Below, in pieces: positions 1 to 8,017 of a DNA stretch of 64,000 nt. The stretch covers positions 24,434 to 88,433 of the forward strand of contig CALMNM010000152.1 of NCBI GenBank assembly GCA_937868795.1. The letters run 5' to 3'. The translations under genes and the position numbers were made by a program. This stretch comes from an uncultured Acholeplasma sp. Its GTDB lineage: Bacteria > Bacillota_I > Bacilli_A > Acholeplasmatales > Acholeplasmataceae. Every line of letters begins with the position of its first letter. The first letter of the stretch is position 1. The notes beneath the pieces were generated by a model. The model searched no databases, was not told where the DNA came from, and saw nothing but the letters and a program-made list of their open reading frames with translations.

Positions 1-906
1 CGCAATCATATCTCTGATGACACGCTCATCCTTTTCATCTAACCCCAAGGATTTTATTCGAGACATTTGACCTGAAAGATCCAAAATACGCATCACGACC
101 TTTTCACCACGAACCGTAGGAAGCGTTGAAATACGTAAATCGATGGATTTTTGTTGTATGAATGTCTGAATTCGTCCATCTTGGGGAATTCTTGTTTCAG
201 TAATATCCATGTTCGCCATGACTTTAATACGTGAGATCATTTGATTGAGAATCTTAATGGGGAACTCCCGAACAACCTCTAAAATACCATCGACGCGATA
301 GCGAACGAGAATCTTATCATCCATAGGATCGATATGAATATCGGATGCTCTTTGAAAAACTGCAGAGGCCAAAATTTGATTAACAAGTTTGACCATCGGT
401 GTATCATCGTATTCATCTTCAAGGTCTTCTTCTTGTTCAGTGATAATGCTTTGTTTGACGCCTAAAGCCTCAAGTGTACGAGTAAAACCATAATACTTTT
501 CAATTTGGGTAATAATATCATTTTTGGGAGAAGAAAAGGCTTTTGGTCGATATCCTGTTAATGCACGAAGTTCTTCAAATGCTTCAAAATCTAGTGGATC
601 TGATGTAGCATAAAAAATTTTATTCCCTTCCAGTCTCAAGGGAATGAGCACATGACGGCGACAAAATGCTTCATCGACCATACCAAGTGCTTTTTCATCG
701 ATGGTGTAATTCGCTAAAGCGACACGTTTGACGCCAGTTGAATCTTCTAACGCATGCAGAATTTGTCCCTCTGATAAGATACCCAAACGGACAAATGTTT
801 CACCAAGACGCTCACTTTTCTCTTGCTTTTTTAATGCATCTGTGAGGATTTCTTTCGTAATGACACCTTGTTCTAACAAGAGGTCCCCAATGCGTTTAAG
901 TGCCAT
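1..906 (-). CDS. Type IV pilus/type II secretion assembly ATPase, PilB/GspE family (partial, N-terminal 302 residues)
   Basis: Translating the minus strand from the ATG at 906 gives an open frame to the window edge. The N-terminal 140 residues match the T2SSE_N/MshEN domain (start MALKRIGDLLLEQGVIT), typical of PilB/GspE and absent from the shorter ComGA. After it comes the start of the secretion-ATPase core, with the stretches ASDIHIDP and VRYRVDG and an arginine-rich ISRIKVMANMDITE region. Family members are cytoplasmic hexamers that drive pilin polymerisation. The Walker A and B motifs lie beyond the left edge and cannot be checked. A GGGAGG ribosome site sits just upstream, and the preceding gene ends 2 bases before. 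It is the fifth visible gene of the pilus operon; PilC/GspF and the prepilin peptidase would be expected further left. Confidence 0.93.
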   Translation of the reverse strand, partial: MALKRIGDLLLEQGVITKEILTDALKKQEKSERLGETFVRLGILSEGQILHALEDSTGVKRVALANYTIDEKALGMVDEAFCRRHVLIPLRLEGNKIFYATSDPLDFEAFEELRALTGYRPKAFSSPKNDIITQIEKYYGFTRTLEALGVKQSIITEQEEDLEDEYDDTPMVKLVNQILASAVFQRASDIHIDPMDDKILVRYRVDGILEVVREFPIKILNQMISRIKVMANMDITETRIPQDGRIQTFIQQKSIDLRISTLPTVRGEKVVMRILDLSGQMSRIKSLGLDEKDERVIRDMIA

Positions 907-908
907 GA

Positions 909-2102
909 TTATCCTCCCTTCTCTACAATGTGTTGATGGATGATTTCATCAATGGGTAGATAATGTTCAATATAGATTGTGATCGTCTGCACATCACCTT
1001 GGTAAGGGGTCATTGTTCTTAATGTTTCATAAATCGCGCCATTCGTTCCATTTTGAATCACCACTTGATAGATAAATTCTGTCGCCGTTTCAGTGATGAT
1101 TACACCGGGAGTCAGTGCATCGATGGTTTCATCATCATAGATAATGGTTTGATAAGCTATAACCTCGAGAAGTTGTGTGGTACTTGCATATTCAGTAATG
1201 TAAGGATATCCCATTAACTCGAATCGTAACGATGTTTCAGAAGGATTGGAAATGTGGATTCGATAGTCATTCATTGAGCTATTATAAAAGGATAGATCAA
1301 AATCATTTACTTCCAAAATTCTCACATTTTGTCCTTGGGTTGCCCAACTCGGTAAGTATTGATAGATTTCGAAATCGAGAGACGTGAAATGTGAGTCATC
1401 AATGATACTCAGTATTCCAGATGCGATGATCGATAATTGTTCGTTGTTCAGCGTGAGATCATTGAGTGCATCTAGCAAAGAAAAACGTGACATTTTAGGA
1501 ATAACGATGTCCGTTACTGCAGTAATAATGTCATCGACATCATCACTTGATATGCTAGTCATCGTCTCTGTATTTAAAACGTAATCCATTAAATCTGTGT
1601 CTAGATAATTTACCAAATCATAGGATTTGATTCGAGATAAAGTCATCACATCATCCAGGACATCATCAAAGAATGTTTCATCATCAAATGTATCCATAAT
1701 GGTTGCCCCCATGATTGATGTCATGGTATTGAGCCATACTGATTTTTCTGATTCATTCACATTGAATATAGCAAGATTGTTTTGGTTAGACACAAGTGTT
1801 TCTGTGGTTTTTTCCATGTCGAAAGCAAAAATGTTAAGATTTACCGGTATTTGGTAACCTTGATAGCGAATCGTATATTGTGCTTGTTCTTGCCACGTTT
1901 GAATACCTTGTGAAATTACCGATTCTCTTTCATCAGCCGAACGATTACCTAAAAATATAAACCCGATACTGGTCTCGTCAGCTTCTGCCCCAATCTCTAG
2001 GGTAATCAACATCACAGAAGAAAAAATCACAACCAAACCAAAAAGGATGAGACTGATGACCCAATATACGTTCTTTTTGAATAATTTTAGATTAATTTTC
2101 AT
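909..2102 (-). CDS. Membrane-anchored protein of the pilus operon, unknown function
   Basis: I do not recognise this protein with certainty. It has a short basic N-terminus, one membrane helix at about residues 12-34 (WVISLILFGLVVIFSSVML), and about 360 residues predicted outside, rich in Asp, Thr, Ile and Ser with no cysteine pairs. The segment just after the helix (AxxxxISQGIQTWQ, then Y.I.Y and a FDMEKT element) weakly recalls the putative peptidoglycan-binding repeat in VanW-type proteins, but I would not name it on that. Start: ATG at 2102 has AGGAGG 5 bases upstream; the in-frame TTG one codon earlier is too close to it. It lies between the PilX-like gene and the PilB/GspE ATPase in a tight operon, so a structural or docking role in the pilus machine is the natural inference. 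Confidence 0.75.
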   Translation of the reverse strand: MKINLKLFKKNVYWVISLILFGLVVIFSSVMLITLEIGAEADETSIGFIFLGNRSADERESVISQGIQTWQEQAQYTIRYQGYQIPVNLNIFAFDMEKTTETLVSNQNNLAIFNVNESEKSVWLNTMTSIMGATIMDTFDDETFFDDVLDDVMTLSRIKSYDLVNYLDTDLMDYVLNTETMTSISSDDVDDIITAVTDIVIPKMSRFSLLDALNDLTLNNEQLSIIASGILSIIDDSHFTSLDFEIYQYLPSWATQGQNVRILEVNDFDLSFYNSSMNDYRIHISNPSETSLRFELMGYPYITEYASTTQLLEVIAYQTIIYDDETIDALTPGVIITETATEFIYQVVIQNGTNGAIYETLRTMTPYQGDVQTITIYIEHYLPIDEIIHQHIVEKGG

Positions 2103-2119
2103 CAAATCCTCCTAATTTT

Positions 2120-3256
2120 TTAGCCAATCTTAGGACTTGTGTACACAAAACTTCCGTCCGATCCACCCTGTAACGCTAGAGGTAAGGCATAATCGAAAAA
2201 TTTATCGTAAATGGTCATGAGATTAAATGAATCAATCGTTAAACCGTCAAGTTCAATATCATTAGCAATAATTCCGCCTATGATTGCACCATCTTGTGCA
2301 GAAAAGTCATCACAAATAAAGAAACCATAGCCATTTAAGTCATAATCCGCGGTGATATCTTTTTCAGAAAACATAAAGGAAGGTCTCGTTGCGGTCCCCA
2401 AAATGAGTTCGTTGTCAATATTAATATTCTCATCTGAATATAGAGTTCCCTCAAAGGTTGTGGTTGTGTTCTTCTTATATCTAAACGTCGCACCACCAGA
2501 GACCACCACATTTCCGTAGAGTTTTGCCCCTTCACGAATGGTAATACTGCCTTTGATAAATAGAATGTATCCTTCTTCAATCACTAATGTTTTACCTGCA
2601 TTAAGGGTGAAATTACCCGTAAATACATAATGATCGGAAATGGTTCCACCATATCGAAACGAGTTGCTACTAGAAATGGTGGTGAAACTATCGCTGTTCC
2701 AAACATCAACCACCAAATCAGAGATTGTTTTATTGTTATCTGTACTTTCCACTGGGTCAATATTATGTTCAGCTGTATAAATCTCAATGAGGCTTGAGGC
2801 TGTATCTAAGGCGACCTCATCTGCTTGTTCAGGATCTACAACTGGAATGAAATTTTCAAGGTTGTCCTGTTCTTCTTCAGGAATGACCACTTCCCCAGTC
2901 GTACTTAGATAACTATTTATGATCTGAGTATCTGTATAGGCTTGAGTGACACTATAAAGCGTGTAACTCTCAGATGGTGTAATGGTTACGCCTAAATAGG
3001 ATTCAATGGCAGAAATATTGCTAGCATTTTTAAGAAAATCAGGATCGTTATTAAGTTCACGCATAATAATCTGCATCGAGGCATCCACACGATAAATGGC
3101 ATTATTGTAGTCTTCAGTCTTTTCTATGTTCTTCTCAACTAATCGTGCTTGTTCGATGGTTGTGATCATCAAGGTAGCAGCAGCGCCTAAAAGAAACGTC
3201 GTTAAGGCGATTACTGTGGGTAAAGCAGATCCTTTGTGGTTTTTGAATAATTTCAT
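2120..3256 (-). CDS. PilX/GspK-like large pilus assembly protein with class III leader
   Basis: The N-terminus is MKLFKNHKG followed by SALPTVIALTTFLLGAAATL: a basic leader ending in Gly, then a hydrophobic helix, as in prepilin peptidase substrates. As in PilX and GspK there is no Glu at position 5 after the cleavage site; those proteins cap or prime the pilus tip. The remaining 340 residues are outside the cell. Their C-terminal half alternates short beta-strand-like stretches (KTLVIEEGYILFIKGSITI, GAKLYGNVVVSGG), suggesting a right-handed beta-helix, as in exported PilX-like proteins of Gram-positives. ATG 3256 is preceded by AAGGAG; the frame is open 26 codons further upstream, but that segment has no ribosome site and overlaps the preceding gene. 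Confidence 0.8.
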   Translation of the reverse strand: MKLFKNHKGSALPTVIALTTFLLGAAATLMITTIEQARLVEKNIEKTEDYNNAIYRVDASMQIIMRELNNDPDFLKNASNISAIESYLGVTITPSESYTLYSVTQAYTDTQIINSYLSTTGEVVIPEEEQDNLENFIPVVDPEQADEVALDTASSLIEIYTAEHNIDPVESTDNNKTISDLVVDVWNSDSFTTISSSNSFRYGGTISDHYVFTGNFTLNAGKTLVIEEGYILFIKGSITIREGAKLYGNVVVSGGATFRYKKNTTTTFEGTLYSDENINIDNELILGTATRPSFMFSEKDITADYDLNGYGFFICDDFSAQDGAIIGGIIANDIELDGLTIDSFNLMTIYDKFFDYALPLALQGGSDGSFVYTSPKIG

Positions 3257-3278
3257 TTTTTCACTCTCCTTAATGGAG

Positions 3279-3860
3279 TTATCTAATATCAATGTCAAAC
3301 GTGTAAGAAGCTGTATAGGTATAGATAGCATCACTACTTAAGTCAACAGCGATATGTATCGTTATCTCAATGGTAACTTGTGTGCCATTAATAAATGATG
3401 CTTCATTGATGATTTCTGCACCAGCAGCATCTAAAACCTTGAGGGTCGATGTGTCCAAGATAATAAAATCACTTGGGCTCACCTCTGACAAAATGTTGTT
3501 ATTGTTGATTTCAAAGACACCATTGACCAGTTTAATCATTAATAGTAACGGGGGTATATAATCGGTGGTCACAATGCTTTCGCCTACAACTTCATCGATG
3601 AAGTGCTTTTCAAGAATAATACATTCACTGCTTCCTCCACAAAACGAGAGATCTGTGGGCTCAAACTGACGCATCGTACTTTCCAATATTTCTACAGTGA
3701 CCATGCCTTGTGTATTCGCTCGAGCATTTTCTAATGCTTTATCAGAGGCATTAATGAGTAAACTAACAATTTGGACAATCAGTGCTGTCGCGATACCCAT
3801 GATGACGATGGCAGCCAGTAGTTCAACAAGGGTGATCCCTTTTTTATTGATAGGTATCAT
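3279..3860 (-). CDS. Type IV prepilin-like protein (minor pilin)
   Basis: The start MIPINKKG followed by ITLVELLAAIVIMGIATAL is a textbook class III signal: short basic leader, Gly at the cleavage site, Glu at mature position 5 and a 20-residue hydrophobic helix. Mature protein about 185 residues with a CGGSSEC pair that could form a disulfide loop, as in PulG/PilE-type minor pilins. It should be processed by a prepilin peptidase (not in this window) and built into a pilus or pseudopilus. The start ATG overlaps the preceding prepilin gene by 17 bases, and AAGG lies 9 bases upstream, indicating translational coupling. Confidence 0.9.
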   Translation of the reverse strand: MIPINKKGITLVELLAAIVIMGIATALIVQIVSLLINASDKALENARANTQGMVTVEILESTMRQFEPTDLSFCGGSSECIILEKHFIDEVVGESIVTTDYIPPLLLMIKLVNGVFEINNNNILSEVSPSDFIILDTSTLKVLDAAGAEIINEASFINGTQVTIEITIHIAVDLSSDAIYTYTASYTFDIDIR

Positions 3861-4302
3861 AAATCATACCTTCGATCAATACATCCCGTGTATTATAGTA
3901 AACAATCATAATCTGATAATGAATAATTTTAAATTCGACAGAGTCATCAGTTTGGGGAAATACAATGGTAACTTCCTGATCATATAACGTTTCATTGACG
4001 ATTACACCAAAGATAATATCGCAATTAAATAATGCATCGTTACATGAATTGATATCAAAACTTACCTCTTGTCCGGGTGTTTGATCTAGCCAAGCTTTGA
4101 CGAGATCGTAGTCTGCATTGGATGAGATATTGGTTCTAATTCGTGTACCCACTTCAACAGCTTCAAATCTCTTTTCGGTGGCGATAGTCTGATTGCGCAT
4201 ATTGATGGTAATCGTGACAGCTGCAATCAAAACAAGTGAAATAATGACAACGGATGCGATGGCTTCCATGGTTGAGAATCCAAGTTTATTTAGTTTCAGC
4301 AA
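3844..4302 (-). CDS. Type IV prepilin-like protein (minor pilin), first gene of pilus operon
   Basis: The leader ends KLNKLG, followed by FSTMEAIASVVIISLVLIAA: Gly at the cleavage site, Glu at mature position 5 and a long hydrophobic helix. The mature protein is about 145 residues, in the size range of GspH/I/PilV-type pseudopilins, with one CNDALFNC pair. The start is uncertain. TTG 4302 gives an 8-residue leader and an 8-base gap to the AAAGGGGTG ribosome site; GTG 4311 would sit almost on top of that site. Upstream at 4326-4331 a TATAAT on the minus strand is a plausible -10, though no good -35 accompanies it. Confidence 0.85.
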   Translation of the reverse strand: MLKLNKLGFSTMEAIASVVIISLVLIAAVTITINMRNQTIATEKRFEAVEVGTRIRTNISSNADYDLVKAWLDQTPGQEVSFDINSCNDALFNCDIIFGVIVNETLYDQEVTIVFPQTDDSVEFKIIHYQIMIVYYNTRDVLIEGMIYDTYQ

Positions 4303-4401
4303 GTCAATCACACCCCTTTAACCTTATTATATAATAAAAGAATGGGTTTGTTATCTTACGTTTCACTTAAGCGACCCTTGACTTTTGTAAATCTTAAGTC
4401 A

Positions 4402-4415
4402 TGAAAACGTATCCT
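4402..4415 (+). promoter_or_regulatory. cre-like (CcpA-type) box upstream of HAD phosphatase
   Basis: TGAAAACGTATCCT matches the Bacillus cre consensus TGWAARCGYTWNCW at 13 of 14 positions. Its centre is 42.5 bases upstream of the first base of the -10 at 4451. Three further boxes in this window keep almost the same spacing. The regulator itself is not in the window. Confidence 0.5.
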
Positions 4416-4428
4416 TAATGGTCTTTTC

Positions 4429-4456
4429 TTGCAATTTTATGAATGTGTGGCATAAT
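4429..4456 (+). promoter_or_regulatory. Sigma-A promoter of HAD phosphatase gene
   Basis: TTGCAA (4429-4434), 16-base spacer, CATAAT (4451-4456), followed by a GAGGTG ribosome site at 4463-4468 and ATG 4475. The predicted leader is very short. Confidence 0.6.
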
Positions 4457-4474
4457 GATATATGAGGTGTTAAT

Positions 4475-5293
4475 ATGACATATCTAATCGCCTGTGACCT
4501 CGATGGAACGACGTTAAATCATCAGGGAGAAATTACAGAAAAAACAAAAAAGGTCTTACAATTATTAAAATCACAAGGTCATTTGATTGTGCTGGCAACT
4601 GGCCGTCCCTATAGTGGAGCGATTGCCAAATATCAGGAACTTGATCTTGATACTCCTCTTGTTACCGATAATGGCGGTTCCATTGAAAACCCTAAGGATC
4701 CCTCATTCGCAAAACAGCGTACCTATATTCCTGTAGCCATGATGCATGATATTTTTCGGTTTAGCAAACCTTTTATCGTGACGACATTCTTTTCGATTGA
4801 TGATGTTGTGTATGCTTATAAATATGATAAAAAACTCGAAGCTTTTTTTAGTGGTCTGACGAGTTCAAAAGTTGTCGAAGCAGAACATACAGCGTTTGAT
4901 GTGGAACCTACAGGACTTGTCTATTTGATTGAAGCAGATAAACAAGAAGTTTTTGAAGGATTCATTCGTGATCGATTTGGACACACACTTTCGACACGCC
5001 TTTGGGGTGTTGATAATGGTGCTGCTGTTTATGAGGTCTATCTAAAACATATTTCAAAGTCTTCAGCCATCAAATACCTACTTGATTATTATGATATGAC
5101 AAATGAACAGTGGATTGCCTTAGGGGATGGCATCAATGATGTCGAAATGATCAGAGATGCAGGACTCGGTGTGGCGATGCAAAATGCGGTTCCTGAGCTA
5201 AAAGCTGTTGCCAAACGCATTACGGAGAGAACGCATGATGACGATGCGGTTGCTCACTTCTTAAATGACTATTTTCAATTAAATGCCTTCTAG
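4475..5293 (+). CDS. HAD-superfamily Cof-type sugar/nucleotide phosphatase
   Basis: 272 residues, the usual length of Cof/YidA/YkrA-type HAD hydrolases (type IIB cap). Motif I is DLDGTTLN at residues 8-15 with the nucleophile and general acid Asp; motif II is LATGRP near residue 42; motif IV is ALGDGINDVEMI near residue 218 with the Mg-binding Asp residues. Such enzymes dephosphorylate sugar phosphates, FMN or related metabolites in the cytosol; the substrate cannot be read from the sequence. It is a single-gene unit on the plus strand between minus-strand operons. A cre-like box lies upstream, and its stop codon sits in the loop of its own terminator. Confidence 0.93.
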   Translation: MTYLIACDLDGTTLNHQGEITEKTKKVLQLLKSQGHLIVLATGRPYSGAIAKYQELDLDTPLVTDNGGSIENPKDPSFAKQRTYIPVAMMHDIFRFSKPFIVTTFFSIDDVVYAYKYDKKLEAFFSGLTSSKVVEAEHTAFDVEPTGLVYLIEADKQEVFEGFIRDRFGHTLSTRLWGVDNGAAVYEVYLKHISKSSAIKYLLDYYDMTNEQWIALGDGINDVEMIRDAGLGVAMQNAVPELKAVAKRITERTHDDDAVAHFLNDYFQLNAF

Positions 5294-5306
5294 GAAGGCT
5301 TTTTTT
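5285..5306 (+). terminator. Rho-independent terminator of HAD phosphatase gene
   Basis: GCCTTC (5285-5290) pairs with GAAGGC (5294-5299), followed by seven T. The TAG stop codon at 5291-5293 forms the loop. Confidence 0.85.
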
Positions 5307-5313
5307 AATGCAA

Positions 5314-5336
5314 CAAAAAATCCCCAATTAGGGATT
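5314..5336 (-). terminator. Terminator of the 5349-5882 gene
   Basis: On the minus strand, AATCCC and GGGATT (5331-5336 with 5319-5324) form a 6-bp stem with a 6-base loop, followed by a T run (A run at 5315-5320 on plus). Confidence 0.75.
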
Positions 5337-5348
5337 CATTCGATCTCA

Positions 5349-5882
5349 TTATCTAAAAGATGATACATACTGGTAAATAGATTTGATATTTTTGTATGAT
5401 AATTTATCAAAATTTGCATTTTTTAAAAAATCATTGGTGTTTCCATGATTCATTTTCAAATCAGTATAGATTCGATAATTGCTAATTTGTTTTTCTTCTT
5501 GCGTCTTTCTTATTTTTTGATAGTAAACCTTCTTTAGCATGTCATTTTTTTTCACATAAAGATTTGTGTATGATCTATATAACTGACTCAATTCATCAAA
5601 ATCATCAAGATTGTTAACCATTTTATCTACATTGGCGTATGTTAAATTCCCATATTTATCATTGAGTTGAGTATACATTTTAAATAGTGTGGGTAATTTA
5701 TCCTTTTTATTGAGCAAAGTCTGTGTGACCTCTTCATTAAAAAATACATAAAATGAATATACTGTAAGTAATCGTACATTATTTTGTACATATTTTTCAT
5801 TTTTGAATAAACTCAAAGAATGCTCGTGACTCATATCTTTAGCGTAATTAGACAAAAATCGTTTAAATGTTGTTCTTTTCAT
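5349..5882 (-). CDS. Hypothetical AT-rich protein, 177 residues
   Basis: No family recognised. The protein is hydrophilic, very rich in Lys, Asn and Tyr, predicted mostly alpha-helical, with no signal peptide or membrane helix. A central charged stretch (about residues 110-135) could be a coiled coil. Base use differs from the neighbours: counting by eye, 28 of 120 bases at 5401-5520 are G or C (23%) against 24 of 60 (40%) at 8101-8160 in the ABC gene. It stands alone, with its own terminator, directly downstream of tRNA-Arg. The composition suggests recent acquisition or relaxed selection. The ribosome site (GAGTG, 5 bases before ATG) is weak. Confidence 0.6.
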   Translation of the reverse strand: MKRTTFKRFLSNYAKDMSHEHSLSLFKNEKYVQNNVRLLTVYSFYVFFNEEVTQTLLNKKDKLPTLFKMYTQLNDKYGNLTYANVDKMVNNLDDFDELSQLYRSYTNLYVKKNDMLKKVYYQKIRKTQEEKQISNYRIYTDLKMNHGNTNDFLKNANFDKLSYKNIKSIYQYVSSFR

Positions 5883-5954
5883 AACATCACTCTATTCTTT
5901 TTATATTAATACTATTATTATAATTGTATTTTATCAGCATTTTGTGATTTTGTC

Positions 5955-5981
5955 AATAAAAAAAGCCATATCTCAGGCTTT
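5955..5981 (-). terminator. Terminator downstream of tRNA-Arg
   Basis: On the minus strand AAAGCC and GGCTTT (5976-5981 with 5962-5967) pair around an 8-base loop and run into seven or more T. Confidence 0.8.
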
Positions 5982-5991
5982 AGTACTATAG

Positions 5992-6068
<77 letters not shown>

Positions 6069-6089
6069 ATGGGTAAGTCAGCAATGACT

Positions 6090-6118
6090 ATTATATCTTA
6101 ATCACTGCTGAATTACAA
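6090..6118 (-). promoter_or_regulatory. Promoter of tRNA-Arg
   Basis: Minus strand TTGTAA (6113-6118), 17-base spacer, TATAAT (6090-6095). The -10 lies in the loop of a 9-bp inverted repeat (CAGCAGTGA against TCATTGCTG, one G-T pair) at about 6079-6110. Confidence 0.7.
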
Positions 6119-6121
6119 GTA

Positions 6122-8017
6122 TTATTCGGTATCAAATTGACTGTAATACAGCTTAGCATAAAATCCATTTTTCGCTAAGAGTTGTTGATGGTTGCCCTGT
6201 TCAATGACATTTCCATCATTCATAACAAAGATGATATCGGCATCTTTGATCGTTGATAAGCGATGTGCGATGACAAAACTGGTTCGATGCTTCATCAATG
6301 CTTCCATCGCATGTTGGATCAACACTTCTGTTCTTGTATCAACCGATGAGGTTGCTTCATCGAGGATGAGCATCGGACGATCCGCTAGCATTGCACGTGA
6401 GATGGTGAGTAATTGTCGTTGTCCTTGACTGATATTGGATCCACCTTCAGAAAGTAAAAATTCATACCCATTGGACAGTGATTCGATAAAGTGATGAGAT
6501 TGCGATAATCGGGCACTTTTTATCATTTCTTCTTCAGTTCGATCCAACGATCCATACATGATGTTCTCACGAACCGTACCTTCAAAAAGCCATGTATCTT
6601 GTAGAACCATTCCAAAGAGGGATCGAACATCACTTCGCTTCATATCTCTAATATCAACACCATCGATGGTAATCGTTCCCGATTTAATTTCGTAAAAGCG
6701 CATGAGTAGGTTAACCATCGTTGTTTTACCAGCCCCAGTAGGACCGACAATCGCGACTTTTTGTCCAGGTTTCACTTCTGCTGAGAAACCTTTAATCACA
6801 TCGATATCTTCATGGTACCCAAAGTGAACATCCTTGAAAACGACATGCCCTTTCATTTTCTTGATGGTTGTAAGATCATCTCTTTCAGGACTTTCATCCT
6901 CCTGATGAAGTAAACCAAAGATACGTTCAGCAGCAGCTGCAGTGGACTGTAACACATTGGCGATACTACCAATCTGTTGGACTGGTTGATTGATTTGACG
7001 TGTATATTGAATAAATGTCTGAATGATCCCAACTTCAATAGCAAGCAATGGATTATCTGAAAGCACTAAGAGGGCTCCAACCACGGCGATAGAAATATAC
7101 GCGAGGTTTCCAAAGAAAAATTGCACCGGCATCATAATGCCAGAAATGAACTGTGATTTAACAGAAGTTTTATAGAGATCATCATTGATTCGATCAAAGA
7201 CTTGATGTGATTTCTTTTGGTGATTAAAGACTTTAACGACCGTGTGTCCACTATAGGTTTCTTCGATATGTCCGTTAAGTTCACCATAAAATTTCGCTTG
7301 ACTTCTAAAGTATTTTTGAGATAATCTCACAAACTGTCTTGCTGCAAAAAAGGACCCAATGGTCGTCACTAAAACAATTCCCATCAATGGTAAACTTAAA
7401 AACGACATGATGACGAAAATCCCAATGATGAGTGCGATAGAACGGAAGATTTCAGAGATACTTTGGGTGAGTGTCGCGTTGATGGTTTCCACATCATTGG
7501 TCATACGACCTAAGAGATCACCAAACTGTTGACTATCAAAAAACTTGAGTGGTAGTGTGTTCAGCTTAGCTGATAGTTCACGGCGCATTGAATACGTTAA
7601 ATTTTGTGTCATCCCAATGAGTAGAAACGATTGGAAATAGTTTAGTAAAGCCGATGAAATGTGAATGAAGACGATGGATAACGCAATTTCACCAATCGAT
7701 AATCTGATGCCAAAAACAACATCAACTAAACCAAATTCAAGCTCATTAAATTGACCAGAAGCTGCCACGTATGCACGAGCCACTTCAGAGGTAATAAGAC
7801 CTAAAAACCAAGGGGCGAGTACAGAGAGTAACGCTGCAGAAATCGCCATAAAACCCGCAAATAAAATTTGGAATCGATAGGGTCTTAAGTACTTCAAGAG
7901 TTTCTTCATCGTTCCTTTAAAGTCGGAAGCTTTTCCCGCATAAATCATACCACGGGGACCACGCATCAACGGTGCTTTAGTCTCTTCTCTCTTCTTTTGA
8001 TCATTTTGTGCGTTCAT
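6122..8017 (-). CDS. Heterodimeric ABC exporter subunit with intact Walker B (catalytic half), pair 1
   Basis: 631 residues: a 50-residue N-terminal tail, six membrane helices (about 55-345), then a nucleotide-binding domain. Walker A GPTGAGKTT is at about 425, a Q-loop follows in VLQDTW, the signature is SQGQRQ (about 530, not the usual SGGQ), Walker B MLILDEATSS (about 549, catalytic Glu present) and the H-loop is IAHRLST. Together with the 8014-9762 partner it forms a BmrC/BmrD or LmrC/LmrD-like type IV exporter. This subunit gives Walker A/B of the working site, while its odd signature faces the partner's degenerate site. Such exporters move drugs or lipids outward. The genes overlap by 4 bases (ATGA). 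No strong terminator follows. Confidence 0.92.
   Translation of the reverse strand: MNAQNDQKKREETKAPLMRGPRGMIYAGKASDFKGTMKKLLKYLRPYRFQILFAGFMAISAALLSVLAPWFLGLITSEVARAYVAASGQFNELEFGLVDVVFGIRLSIGEIALSIVFIHISSALLNYFQSFLLIGMTQNLTYSMRRELSAKLNTLPLKFFDSQQFGDLLGRMTNDVETINATLTQSISEIFRSIALIIGIFVIMSFLSLPLMGIVLVTTIGSFFAARQFVRLSQKYFRSQAKFYGELNGHIEETYSGHTVVKVFNHQKKSHQVFDRINDDLYKTSVKSQFISGIMMPVQFFFGNLAYISIAVVGALLVLSDNPLLAIEVGIIQTFIQYTRQINQPVQQIGSIANVLQSTAAAAERIFGLLHQEDESPERDDLTTIKKMKGHVVFKDVHFGYHEDIDVIKGFSAEVKPGQKVAIVGPTGAGKTTMVNLLMRFYEIKSGTITIDGVDIRDMKRSDVRSLFGMVLQDTWLFEGTVRENIMYGSLDRTEEEMIKSARLSQSHHFIESLSNGYEFLLSEGGSNISQGQRQLLTISRAMLADRPMLILDEATSSVDTRTEVLIQHAMEALMKHRTSFVIAHRLSTIKDADIIFVMNDGNVIEQGNHQQLLAKNGFYAKLYYSQFDTE

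Noticed and set aside
2335..2787. Additional short open frames on the minus strand inside the PilX-like gene
   Set aside because: They are alternative-frame shadows without ribosome sites and overlap a well-supported protein.
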